Positions 50,160 to 61,957 of a stretch of 64,000 nt of DNA are shown here, in pieces. Made by a program: the position numbers and the translations under genes. The notes below the pieces were generated by a model. The model was not told the origin of the DNA and searched no databases. It worked only from the letters and a program-made list of their open reading frames with translations. The stretch comes from Knoxdaviesia capensis (taxonomy: Eukaryota > Ascomycota > Sordariomycetes > Microascales > Gondwanamycetaceae): contig LNGK01000013.1 in NCBI GenBank assembly GCA_001510575.1, positions 149,011 through 213,010 of the forward strand. The letters are read 5' to 3'. Numbering within the stretch: position 1 is the first letter of the stretch; the number at the start of each line of letters is the position of its first letter.

Positions 50160-50395
50160 GCCTACCTTTTATTACTAATTTTATTTTTAATTTTATTTAA
50201 GTTAAAAATAAAGTATCTAAAAGGTATACGTTTTTACTTATTTTTTAATAGCGTGAGTTAAATTACTTATTTTTACTATACTAAATAAGTAAAATGCCTA
50301 AATTTTTCTAGGCGCGACCTCCTCCTAGCGGACTACCGTCTACTATATAGTCGGTAGTATAATAAGGGGGATAAGATTAATAGGTATAGGTAAAT
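50160..50395 (-). repeat. Right arm of long inverted repeat
   Basis: Inverted match to 42580-42815. It keeps TG where the left arm has TA in places (GCGTGAG, AATGCCT). Together the arms enclose the minisatellite and copia C (about 7.8 kb). Confidence 0.8.
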
Positions 50396-50449
50396 TTATA
50401 ACTAGATATATATTAGTATTTAAAAGTAAATATATACCTACTAAACCCT

Positions 50450-51180
50450 TATTCTACCTTACTATACTAGGATAGGTCGTTAGTCTTAGTAGCTAGGTTA
50501 GGTAACTAGTTATCGATGACTACGAGACTTCTAGCTTAGGTAACTACTTTCGTATCTATTAATACTATAGGTAGAGGCTTCGTTCTAGCTTTAACTAGCT
50601 TTACCGAGTCTTTTAGCTATATATCGTCCCTTAGAATATACCTAAAATTTAAGCCGAATCGTACCGTAGTTTTACTTAAGGCCTTCCTTAGATACTTAGT
50701 CTAGTTCCTTCTTATATTAGTTCTAACTAGATAGGCTCTATAAGTTACTAGCCGCTAGCTAGACTATATAGTAGTATTAGGAGATAAAATCTCCTCCTAG
50801 TCTTCTAAGTTAATAAGGCGGCTAGCTTAGGTAACTAGTTATTAATAATTAATACTCCTAGCTTAGGTAACTACTTTCGTATCTATTAATACTATAGGTA
50901 GAGGCTTTATTCTAGCTCTAGATAATCTTACTAATTATAAAGTACTAGCTTTACTAAGTCCTCTAGCTATATATCGTCCCTTAGAATATACCTAAAATTT
51001 AAGCCGATTCGTACTATAGTTTTACTTAAGGCCTTCCTTAGATACTTAGTCTAGTTCCTTCTTATATTAGTTCTAACTAGATAGGCTCTATAAGTCACTA
51101 GCCGCTAGCTAGACTATATAGTAGTATTAGGAAATAAAATCTCCTCCTGGTCTTCTAGGCTAATGAGGCGGCTGGCTTAG
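50450..51180. repeat. Two ~350-bp repeat units left of the 69-bp satellite
   Basis: A block starting TAGCTTAGGTAACTACTTTCGTATC, containing ATATATCGTCCCTTAGAATA and ending AGATAAAATCTCCTCCTAGTC, occurs twice here (about 50530-50830 and 50870-51175). It occurs three more times at 54440-55615. No coding sequence recognised. Confidence 0.85.
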
Positions 51181-54100
51181 GTAACTAGTTATTAATAATT
51201 AACACTCCTGGCTTAGGTAACTAGGAGTACCTATAGACGGCTGGCTTGGTTAACTATCCTTTAATAATTAGCACTCCTGGCTTAGGGAACTAGGAGTACC
51301 TATAGACGGCTGGCTTAGGTAACTAGTTATTAATAATTAAAACTCCTGGCTTAGGTAACCAGGAGTACCTATAGACGGCTGGCTTAGGTAACTAGTTATT
51401 AATAACTACGAGACATCTAGCTTAGGTAACTAGAAGTTACCTATAGATAGCTAGCTTAGGTAACTAGTTATTAATAATTAATACTCCTGGCTTAGGTAAC
51501 TAGGAGTACCTATAGACGGCTAGCTTAGGTAACTAGTTATCGATAATTAAAACTCCTAGCTTAGGTAACTAGGAGTACTTATAGACGGCTAGCTTAGGTA
51601 ACTAGTTATTAATAATTAATACTCCTAGCTTAGGCAACTAGGAGTACCTATAGATAGCTAGCTTAGGTAACTAGTTATTAATAACTACGAGACATCTGGC
51701 TTAGGTAACTAGAAGTTACCTATAGATAGCTAGCGTAGGTAACTAGTTATTAATAATTAAAACTCCTAGCTTAAGTAACTAGGAGTACCTATAGACGGCT
51801 AGCTTAGGTAACTAGTTATTAATAATTAACACTCCTAGCTTAGGTAACCAGGAGTACCTATAGATAGCTAGCTTAGGTAACTAGTTATTAATAACTACGA
51901 GACATCTAGCTTAGGTAACTAGAAGTTACTTATAGATAGCTAGCGTAGGTAACTAGTTATTAATAATTAATACTCCTAGCTTAGGTAACTAGAAGTTACC
52001 TATAGATAGCTAGCTTAGGTAACTAGTTATTAATAATTAATACTCCTAGCTTAGGTAACTAGGAGTACCTATAGATAGCTGGCGTAGGTAACTAGTTATT
52101 AATAATTAATACTCCTAGCTTAGGTAACTAGAAGTTACCTATAGATAGCTAGCTTAGGTAACTAGTTATTAATAACTACGAGACATCTAGCTTAGGTAAC
52201 TAGAAGTTACCTATAGATAGCTAGCTTAGGTAACTAGTTATTAATAATTAATACTCCTAGCTTAGGTAACTAGGAGTACCTATAGACGGCTAGCTTAAGT
52301 AACTAGTTATCGATAATTAAAACTCCTAGCTTAGGTAACCAGGAGTACCTATAGACGGCTAGCTTAGGTAACCAGTTATTAATAACTACGAGACATCTGG
52401 CTTAGGTAACTAGAAGTTACCTATAGATAGCTGGCTTAGGTAACTAGTTATTAATAATTAAAACTCTTAGCTTAGGTAACTAGAAGTTACTTATAGATAG
52501 CTAGCGTAGGTAACTAGTTATTAATAATTAATACTCCTAGCTTAAGTAATTAGAAGTTACTTATAGATAGCTAGCTTAGGTAACTAGTTATTAATAATTA
52601 ATACTCCTAGCTTAGGTAACTAGGAGTACCTATAGATAGCTAGCGTAGGTAACTAGTTATTAATAATTAATACTCCTAGCTTAAGTAACTAGAAGTTACC
52701 TATAGACGGCTGGCTTAGGTAACTAGTTATTAATAACTACGAGACATCTAGCTTAAGTAACTAGAAGTTACCTATAGATAGCTAGCTTAAGTAACTAGTT
52801 ATTAATAATTAATACTCCTAGCTTAGGTAACTAGGAGTACCTATAGACGGCTAGCTTAGGTAACCCTAAGTTAATAATTAATACTCCTAGCTTAGGTAAC
52901 TAGAAGTTACCTATAGATAGCTAGCTTAGGTAACTAGTTATTAATAATTAACACTCCTAGCTTAGGGAACCAGGAGTACCTATAGATAGCTGGCTTAGGT
53001 AACTAGTTATTAATGACTACGAGATATCTAGCTTAAGTAACTAGAAGTTACTTATAGATAGCTAGCTTAGGTAACTAGTTATTAATAATTAATACTCCTA
53101 GCTTAGGTAACTAGGAGTACCTATAGACGGCTGGCTTAGGTAACCCTAAGTTAATAATTAATACTCCTAGCTTAGGTAACTAGAAGTTACCTATAGATAG
53201 CTAGCGTAGGTAACTAGTTATTAATAATTAACACCCCTAGCTTAGGTAACTAGGAGTACCTATAGATAGCTAGCTTAGGTAACTAGTTATTAATAACGGG
53301 TAACTAGAAGTTAGGTATAGATAGCTAGCTTAGGTAACTAGTTATTAATAATTAATACTCCTAGCTTAGGGAATTAGGAGTACCTATAGACGGCTAGCTT
53401 AGGTAACTAGCTATTAATAATTAATACTCCTGGCTTAGGTAACTAGGAGTACCTATAGATAGCTGGCTTAGGTAACTAGTTATTAATAACTACGAGACAT
53501 CTAGCTTAGGTAACTAGAAGTTACCTATAGATAGCTGGCTTAGGTAACTAGTTATTAATAATTAATACTCCTGGCTTAGGTAACTAGGAGTACCTATAGA
53601 CGGCTAGCTTAGGTAACTAGTTATCGATAATTAAAACTCCTAGCTTAGGTAACTAGGAGTACTTATAGACGGCTAGCTTAGGTAACTAGTTATTAATAAT
53701 TAATACTCCTAGCTTAGGTAACTAGAAGTTACCTATAGATAGCTAGCTTAGGTAACTAGTTATTAATAATTAATACTCCTAGCTTAGGTAACTAGGAGTA
53801 CCTATAGATAGCTAGCTTAGGTAACTAGCTATTAATAACTACGAGATATCTAGCTTAGGTAACTAGAAGTTACTTATAGATAGCTAGCTTAGGTAACTAG
53901 TTATTAATAATTAATACTCCTGGCTTAGGTAACTAGGAGTACCTATAGATAGCTAGCTTAGGTAACTAGTTGTTAATAATTAATACTCCTGGCTTAGGTA
54001 ACTAGGAGTACTTATAGATAGCTAGCGTAGGTAACTAGTTATTAATAATTAATACTCCTGGCTTAGGTAACTAGAAGCTACCTATAGATAGCTAGCTTAG

Positions 54101-54440
54101 GTAACTAGTTATTAATAATTAATACTCCTAGCTTACGTAACTAGGAGTACCTATAGATAGCTAGCTTAAGTAACTAGTTATTAATAATTAATACTCCTAG
54201 CTTAGGGAACTAGGAGTACCTATAGACGGCTAGCTTAGGTAACTAGTTATTAATAATTAATACTCCTAGCTTAGGTAACTAGGAGTACCTATAAATAGCT
54301 AGCTTAGGTAACTAGTTTTTAATAATTAATACTCCTAGCTTAGGTAATTAGGAGTACCTATAGATAGCTAGCTTAGGTAACTAGTTATTAATAATTAATA
54401 CTCCTAGCTTAGGTAACTAGGAGTACCTATAGATAGCTAA
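51181..54440. repeat. 69-bp satellite with internal palindrome
   Basis: About 47 tandem units of 69-70 bp: GCTTAGGTAACTAG, TTATTAATAATTAATA, then CTCCTAG-CTTAGGTAA-CTAGGAG, a 7-bp-arm palindrome, then TACCTATAGACGG or TACCTATAGATAG. Alternative units carry ACGAGACATCTAG...CTAGAAGTTAC. CTTAGGTAAC occurs twice per unit. Patches with CTGG (51.1-51.4 kb and single units later) are unmutated versions of CTAG units. Confidence 0.93.
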
Positions 54441-55615
54441 CTTATATATATAGCTATCGTTAAACTTAGACTTCTTACCTTAGGCTATCTAACCTATTAA
54501 GACTTCGTCCTATCGTTATCTTATATTTAGAATAAACTTTTATTTCTATTAATAGTATAGGTAGAGGCTCTATTTTAGCTCTAGATAATCTTACTAATTA
54601 TAAAGTACTAGCTTTACTAAGTCCTCTAGCTATATATCGTCCCTTAGAATATACTTAAAATTTAAGCCGATTCGTACCGTAGTTTTACTTAAGGCCTTCC
54701 TTAGATACTTAGTTTAGTTCCTTCTCTTAGTTCTAACTAGATAGGCTTTATAACTAACTAGCCGCTAGCTAGATTATATATAGTAGTATTAGGAGATAAA
54801 ATCTCCTCCTAGTCTACTAGGTTAATAAGATAGCTAGCTTAGGTACTTAGCTATCGTTAAAATTAGACTTCCTACTTTAGGCTATCCGACCTACTAGGAC
54901 TTCATCCTATCGTTATCTTATATTCGGAATAAACTTTCGTTTTCTTAATACTATAAATAGGGGCTTTATTCTAGTTCTATATAATCTTACTAATTATAAA
55001 GCGCTAGCTTTACTAAGTCCTCTAGATATATATCGCCCCTTAGAATATACCTGAAATATAAGCCGATTCGTACCGTAGTTTATTTAGGCCTTCCTTAGAT
55101 ACTTAGTTTAATTCCTTCTCTTAGTTCTAACTAGATAGGCTCTATAACTAATTAGCCGCCGGCTAGATTATATATAGTAGTATTAAGAGATAAAATCTCC
55201 TCCTAGTCTACTAACTTAATAAGACGGCTAGCTTAGGTACCTAGCTATCGTTAAAATTAGACTTCTTACTTTAGGCTATCTAACTTACTAAGACTTTATC
55301 CTATCGTTATCTTATATTCGGAATAAACTTTTATTTTCTTAATACTATAAATAGGGGCTTTATTCTAGTTCTATATAATCTTACTAATTATAAAGCGCTA
55401 GCTTTACTAAGTCCTCTAGATATATATCGCCCCTTAGAATATACCTGAAATATAAGCTAATTCGTACCGTAGTTTATTTAGGCCTTCCTTAGATACTTAA
55501 TCTAGTTCCTTCTCTTAGTTCTAACTAGATAGGCTCTATAATTAACTAGCTACTAGCTAGACTATATATAGTAGTATTAGGAGATAAAATCTCCTCCTAG
55601 TCTATTAGGTCTACT
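54441..55615. repeat. Three ~370-bp repeat units right of the 69-bp satellite
   Basis: Same block as 50450-51180, at about 54540-54835, 54940-55235 and 55320-55610, each ending in an AGATAAAATCTCCTCCTAGTC-type sequence. The satellite is thus embedded in, and was perhaps expanded from, this larger repeat, whose start also carries CTTAGGTA. Confidence 0.85.
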
Positions 55616-56379
55616 TAGGGCTCTTATACTCCGGAAATAATAAAGGGGGAAAGCGGAATTATTATACTTAGGGTTACTCTTCCTAAGATATAATTCTTAG
55701 GGAGTAACCTATAGTATATAATAACGGCGAACTTAGTTATTTATCTATTATACTAGCTTAATAGTAAATATATACTCTTTCTAACTATATACTATATTAT
55801 AAAGCGACGTAAGAGGGAGTAAGTAAGCTATTACTTAGGTTCTAGATATCTTATTAATATTACTCTAAATACTAATAGCTAACCCTAGTAAACGATAGTT
55901 ACCTAGTTAATTCTACTAGTAGCTTAATACTACTAGGTTAGGTAGTTAGTAACTTACTTATATTATATTAGAAAGGTCTATATACTTTAGTACTTACTCT
56001 CCCGCCTAAGGAAGTATAGTAACTTAAAGAGAATTAGGTATCTAGATCTACCCTATCTATATTTAAAAGAACTTTTTAGATATAAGGCTATAGCCGATAA
56101 GATATTAGGGTTACCTATACCTAGCCTCTTATCGCTATATAAGTTAACGAATATAGTAGTATTTACTATTCTTACTTAGAGGTAACGATTAAGATAAAAT
56201 AAGATCGTAGACCTAATAATAATATTTAATACCTATTTAAAGGTATATTACGATTTATTTCGTTTTATTTTTCCTATCTTAGTATTTTAGTTTTTCCGTT
56301 TTTTTAGTAAAATCTTAGACCTAATAATAAAATTTAGTACCTATCTAAAGGCTTAATACGATTTACCTCGTTTTTATTT
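55616..56379. other. Unidentified mutated sequence
   Basis: About 760 bases without CA/TG and without recognised coding or tandem structure, apart from one CTTAGGGTTAC at 55677-55687 identical to the terminal telomere-like unit. Confidence 0.45.
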
Positions 56380-57020
56380 TTATGTTTTAGTTTTCTAGTT
56401 TTTTAATTTTTTTTAGTTTTTTAGTTTTTTAGTATTTTAGTATTTTAGTATTTTAGTATTTTAGCATTTTAGCATTTTAGTTTTTTAGTTTTTTAGTTTT
56501 TTAGTTTTCTAGCATTTTAGTTTTCTAGTTTTCTAGTTTTCTAGCTTTCTATTTTTCTAGTTTTTTAGCATTTTAGTATTTTATTTACTTAGTATTCTAT
56601 ATTTATAATTTTCTAGATTTAGATTTCTAGATTTCTAGATTTCTAGCTCCTTCGGGTTTTTAGCTTTTTAGTTTTTAGGTTATTAAATATACCGAAATTA
56701 CACGTATATTAATAATAATATTTAAAGGCTTAATACGATTTACCTCGTTTTTATTTTTATATTTTAGTTTTCTAGTTTTTCACTTTTTTAGTATTTTAGT
56801 ATTTTAGTATTTTAGTATTTTAGTATTTTAGTTTTCTAGTTTTTTAGTTTTTTAGTTTTTTAGTTTTTTAGTTTTTTAGTTTTTTAGTTTTTTAGTTTTT
56901 TAGTTTTTTAGTTTTTTAGTTTTTTAGTTTTTTAGCACTTTAGCATTTTATTTACTTAGAATTCTAGACTTATAATTTTTTAGATTTCTAGATTTCTAGC
57001 TTCTTCGGGTTTTTAGCTTT
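56380..57020. repeat. T-rich arrays of TTTTTTAG units
   Basis: Two blocks (about 56385-56600 and 56758-56950) of 8-9-bp units TTTTTTAG / ATTTTAGT with TTTTCTAG and GCATTTTA variants, separated by a stretch whose TTTACTTAG...TTCGGGTTTTTAGC sequence recurs after the second block. It is a duplicated ~370-bp module containing the array. Confidence 0.88.
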
Positions 57021-60000
57021 TTAGTTTTTTATATTTTTAAGTAAACTAAAATTATAGGTATATTAATAATAATATCTAAAGGCTTAACTTAATTTAGTTT
57101 ATCTTAGGCCTTATAATAATATTAATCTTAGGGCGATATCTAAACTTATATTAATATAATTAATTCTAAATATTATACGTTATACTATCTAATATACTTT
57201 TTAAATTAGGCCTAACGCTTAAAATATTTATTACGATATTAGGTCTTACCTTTATCTTCTTCTAGAAAGTACCCCCGAGAAATATACGAGATACCTAAGA
57301 AATATATATATTAATAAATATAAATCCTACTCTAATAACGAATACGAACTTAATATACTCCTATTATATAACGATACTAGTATAAAACGCGAATACTATC
57401 TTAAGCCTAATCGTATACTCTTACTTAGCCTACCTAGCCTTTCTACTTAGAAACTAAGCTATAGCCTAAAGATCGCTTAGCTTATCCTCTATAGTATTAG
57501 GCTCGACTTCCCTTAAAGTACCTTATAAGCTCTAAAAAATACCTAAGAACCTATCTATATTAAGTAATTAGGCGATTATTATTAACTACTAGAAGAGCTT
57601 ATTCCCGTATATATAATTAGCTTTACGAGATTACTACCGATTATATAGAGCTAATAGAAGCCTATATATATAATAAGTATTATAATCTTATATTACTACG
57701 AAAGTACTACGTATTTAGCCTAGTACCCGGGATACCTAGTTAACTAGCTAGATAATATCTTAGTAACTCGTATATTTATAGATAGGATTACTTAATAGAG
57801 TCCTTAGGCTAAGATAAACTATATAGGACTCGTACTACCGGGTAAAGATTAGTTTTAATTAAAGCTATCTTTCTCTATCGTCGATATCGCTAATAGACTC
57901 TATTATAGAAGGCCCGGAATACTTACTAAAAGTAGATATATACCGGGCTACTACCTCTATACCGTCGAGCCTAGCTAGTAGGTCCTATCTACTAACTATA
58001 TTAGTAAGTACTTCGGGCCGGTCTTAGCTTTCTTATAGCTTCTAGTAGGGTTTACGGACTAACGGATGTTTTCGGGTTAGTAGGATCGGTACCCCTAAGC
58101 TCGCTACCGAGGCCGAGGTTAACTTTAGCTTTTTATCGCCTATATATATATTATTAACTATATTAATCTCTACTAAAAGGTCTAACTATAGCCGAGTCTT
58201 ACTTTTATAAATATTATAGCTTTTATCCCTAAAGGAATATACGATATCGGTTTAGTTTATCTCGAAATTAATAATACGCTATCGGTACCCCTACGTATTT
58301 ATTAGTCGCTTTATCAGGGTAGTTATACCGCTATACCGTAAAATAAGCGCTAGTAATATAATAGATAAACTAGGGGAACTATTACGCCCCGCCCGCCCTA
58401 ATTCTTATATAAACTCCTAGATTATCTTTAGGTAGTTAATATAGATTACTAACCGTATATTAGGTATATTAATACTAATACTTAAGGTATAAGTAGTAAC
58501 GATAACCCCTACCTAGGACGTTTATTATTTATTTAATAAGATAGCTTTCTACTTAGTATTCCCTACGTCGCTATAGAAGTAAGGATAAGCTAGTATCTAA
58601 GTAATCTCTATTATATTAGATACTATACCGTAATATACGATCGTTTTTATAAGACTATTAAGGGCTTCCTATACCCGGGCTAATACTATCTTAATAATTA
58701 ACTTATTATTACCTCTTAAGCTACCTTAGATAATACGATAGGAGATATTAGGCTAAGAAGTACGTATTATAAAGGTTAAAAACGTAATAGGTACGCCTAG
58801 GCGAACCTTTAACTTTTTACGGTCCTACGTAGATAAAATTACGTTATATAAGGAGATCTATACTTATAAGGAGTATAGGAGCTTACTTAAAGATAGAAGA
58901 TCTTATTAAAATAAGGAGTTAGCGTCGAGTAAGTAATAGTATTCGTTAAAGGCGATACGTCTAAGGTAACCGCCTAATTAGAGCTAGGTAAGGAAGGCCC
59001 GAAACCGCGATATTAAAGCTATCTCGGGGGTTACGAAGATTAGACCCCTCTTTACTATATAAACTTCCTTATTCTAAAAGTATACTATAAGAATACGTAG
59101 ATTACTATAGCGTCTTAATATATCCGCTTAGAGTACTATATATAAGTAAACGATAATAATATAGTACTAGTTCCGTTTAATAAACGCTAGAAGAAAGAAT
59201 AATAGAGACTTTCTAGAGCCCGTCCCTATAATCTATAAGATATTATTATTATTAAATAGTATCTACCTTAATACCGCTTACTACCTAAGACGAAACTACG
59301 CCTAGGGATCCCCTAATATTATTTATAGTTCCCCTAGTAACTAGGAGGTATTTATTTCGGTTATAACTATATCCGGTCTACTTATATTAGTAGACCTAGT
59401 TAGATTAATTACGTTACCTATTAATAACTAAGGTAATACTTATACGTAGCTTATATTATTATAGAGATTAATAAATTCGGTTAGTACCGAGACTAAGTTA
59501 GCTTTAGCTTTAGCTATACTACTAATATAGATATACTCTACTATAGCCCCTATATCTAATATTATCTAGTTCTAGGTTACTCTAGGACGGATCGTTATCT
59601 ACGGCGGTAATAAATAAACTACTATCGTTATTTTAAGTATATCTATAGTATTACTAATAATAGACGTAGGACGAATCGTAGTCTACGGCAGTAATAGATA
59701 AACTACTATCGTTATTCTAGGTATATTCGTAGTATTATTAATCCTATTATAGTAGAATCTTAATATATCCTAGTTATCCCTATTACTATTATCTTCGTTT
59801 ATTACGAAGGGTTCCTTACTACTACTATTAGATTAGCCTAGGAGAACGGTCTCGATAACCGTAGTATTAGATTACCTCGGGACTATAGGTAGCTAGTAAT
59901 ATCTAACTACGGAGAAAGTCTACCTAGGGGTCTAGTATATAGTTAGGCGGACTAGCGGGCTAGCTAGCTAGTACTAATTTAAGCTAGTAATAGAAAGCTC

Positions 60001-60110
60001 TCCCTAGGGGTCTCCTACTTAAGATTATTATACGTCGTAGGGGCGGACTAGCGGCTCCTCGGTTAACTAGCGACGAAGTACGATAGGCGGATAGGTAGTA
60101 CTCGTAGCCG
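57021..60110. other. Unidentified RIP-mutated sequence, possibly a coding element
   Basis: About 3.1 kb lacking CA/TG, of moderate GC, with stretches on the plus strand (57.35-57.95 kb) whose stops are TAA/TAG of the type RIP creates. No motif of a known transposon could be read. GC-rich parts near 59.9-60.1 kb lead into the duplication that follows. Confidence 0.45.
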
Positions 60111-60116
60111 ATACTA

Positions 60117-60800
60117 TAGATAATACCGAGAATAAAGTTAGTATATATTAAAATAAAACCTATTACTAGTATTACTTCCTATACCTATTACTAGTATTAC
60201 TTATAGGAAAACTCTCTAATACCGATTACCGGGCTTTCGGTTAGCTAGCGGCGAATAGTTATAGGGAGACGGGAAGTATCTAGTTTTCTTACCTTAGTTA
60301 CTCTCCCGATAGCTACCGGTCTCTTATCTAGTCGATAGCGGATAGTGATAGGCGGATAGGAAGGGTCCCGAGTCTTAATTAAACTAACTACTATAGGGCT
60401 ATTAGCTACTAGGCGAGGGGTCTACTCGCGTTAGGCCGGGAGGGGGGTATTCGTGGCCGACGCTATAGATAATACTAGGAATAAAGTTAGTATATATTAA
60501 AATAAAACCTATTACTAGTATTACTTATAGGAAAACTCTCTAATACCGACTACCGGGCTTTTAGTTAGCTAGCGGCGAACGGTTATAGGGAGACGGGAAG
60601 TATCTAGTTTTCTCGCCTTAGTTACTCTCCCGATAGCCGCCGGTCTCTTATCTAGTTAACGGCGGACGGTAATAGGAGGACGGGAAGGGTCCCGAGTCCT
60701 AATTAAACTAACTACCGTAGGGGCTACCTAGCCCTCGGTTTACTCGCGTTAGGCCGGGAGGGGGGTATTCGTAGCTAATATTATAGTTAGCTAGTAGCGA
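60117..60800. repeat. Tandem duplication, period ~349 bp
   Basis: The segment containing AATAAAGTTAGTATATATT at 60130 recurs at 60479, followed in both by CTCTCTAATACCG, AGACGGGAAGTATCTAGTTT and ACTCTCCCGATAG. The first copy has a short internal duplication of CCTATTACTAGTATTACTT. Confidence 0.85.
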
Positions 60801-60839
60801 ATAGTAATAAGATAACGGGTACCTATAGTAAGCGATAAT

Positions 60840-61440
60840 AAATCGAGAAGAAGAAGAAGAAGATTAATAACTAACTTAGAAGTAAAGCGACGATAAGTTA
60901 AGAAGAAGAAGAAGATTAAGAAAAGGGGGAAGAAGAAGATTAAGAAAAGGGGAAAAGGTTAGAAGATTAAGAAAAGGGGAAAAGGTCTTTACTTAATAGA
61001 AAGATTAACCGATACCTTATAAAATCACCCCCCCCCCCTCTCCTCCCTAACCGCTCTAGGAGAACTAGCTATAGCCGACTACTACTATTAACCTATATTA
61101 TTTAAGGAAGGCCGCTTTAGGAGAACTAGCTATAGCTAACTACTACTATTAACCTATATTATTTAATAAAGCTTTATAATTTATCCCTTATTACTAACTT
61201 AACTCGAGAACCGAAGAAAAAAAAATAACCTTATTAGGAGTAAGTATATAAGTAAGTAAAAGTAAAGTTTACTATAAGTAAATATAGATTAGGTATATAT
61301 ATAAGTAAGTAAAAGTAAAGTTTACTACGGGTAAATATAGATTAGGTATATATATAAGTAGGTAAAGGTAAAGTTTACTACGGGTAAATATAGGGTAAGG
61401 TTTACTATAAGTAGCTAGCTAAAAAAGATAAAATCTCCTA
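60840..61440. repeat. Purine-rich tract and short direct repeats
   Basis: 60850-60985 is GAAGAAGAAG and AAGGGGAAAAGG-rich with three similar modules. It is followed by a C run (61027-61036), a ~75-bp direct repeat (GGAGAACTAGCTATAGC at about 61058 and 61118) and three ~50-bp repeats of AAGTAAAGTTTACT (61258-61400). No gene. Confidence 0.75.
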
Positions 61441-61640
61441 ATTAGGAAATAATCTAGATTTTTAATTTTAGCTTATATCTAAAAGGTATACGTTTTTACT
61501 TATTTTTTAGTAGCGTAAGTCGAATTACTTATTTTTACTATACTAAATAAATAAAATACCTAAATTTTTCTAGGTATAGACCCCCCCTAGCGGACTTAGC
61601 TCTACCGAACCGTTAGTAGCTTAGTAAGGGGGAAAAGTAA
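61441..61640 (-). repeat. Third copy of the inverted-repeat arm
   Basis: Same orientation as 50160-50395 and inverted to 42580-42815, with the AAATTTTTCTAGG and CCCCCCCTAGCGGAC segments. Similarity fades at about 61640. No partner arm was recognised between 50.4 and 61.4 kb. Confidence 0.75.
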
Positions 61641-61957
61641 AAAGAAAACTAGATAGACCCTTATATACTAGATCTAGCTAGCCCTATAGGGCTAGATAGT
61701 AGCGCTATATCTACCTATACTAATATATCTAAAAGTTCTATAATCGTGCTAAGCCGATATATATTATAAAAAGTTACTTAAGGAATAGTAGATATATTAA
61801 AATATTCTATATTAATATTAGAACTACTAAAAGCCTCTAAAAAATCCGTAAAGGATCTTAGCTAGTATAGTAACCTCGTATCTATTAATATATATCGTAC
61901 GCCCTAAGAACTATAGTATAGAGTTATCTATTAAGCTATCCGCTATAGGATACTCTA
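61641..61957. other. Short unidentified mutated spacer
   Basis: About 320 bases without CA/TG, containing a local palindrome (TAGCCCTATAGGGCTA, about 61680). Nothing else recognised. Confidence 0.4.

Noticed and set aside
42645..50335. Tc1/mariner-type element with TA target duplication at the inverted-repeat arms
   Set aside because: Similarity between the arms continues some tens of bases past the supposed TA sites, so those are not the ends.
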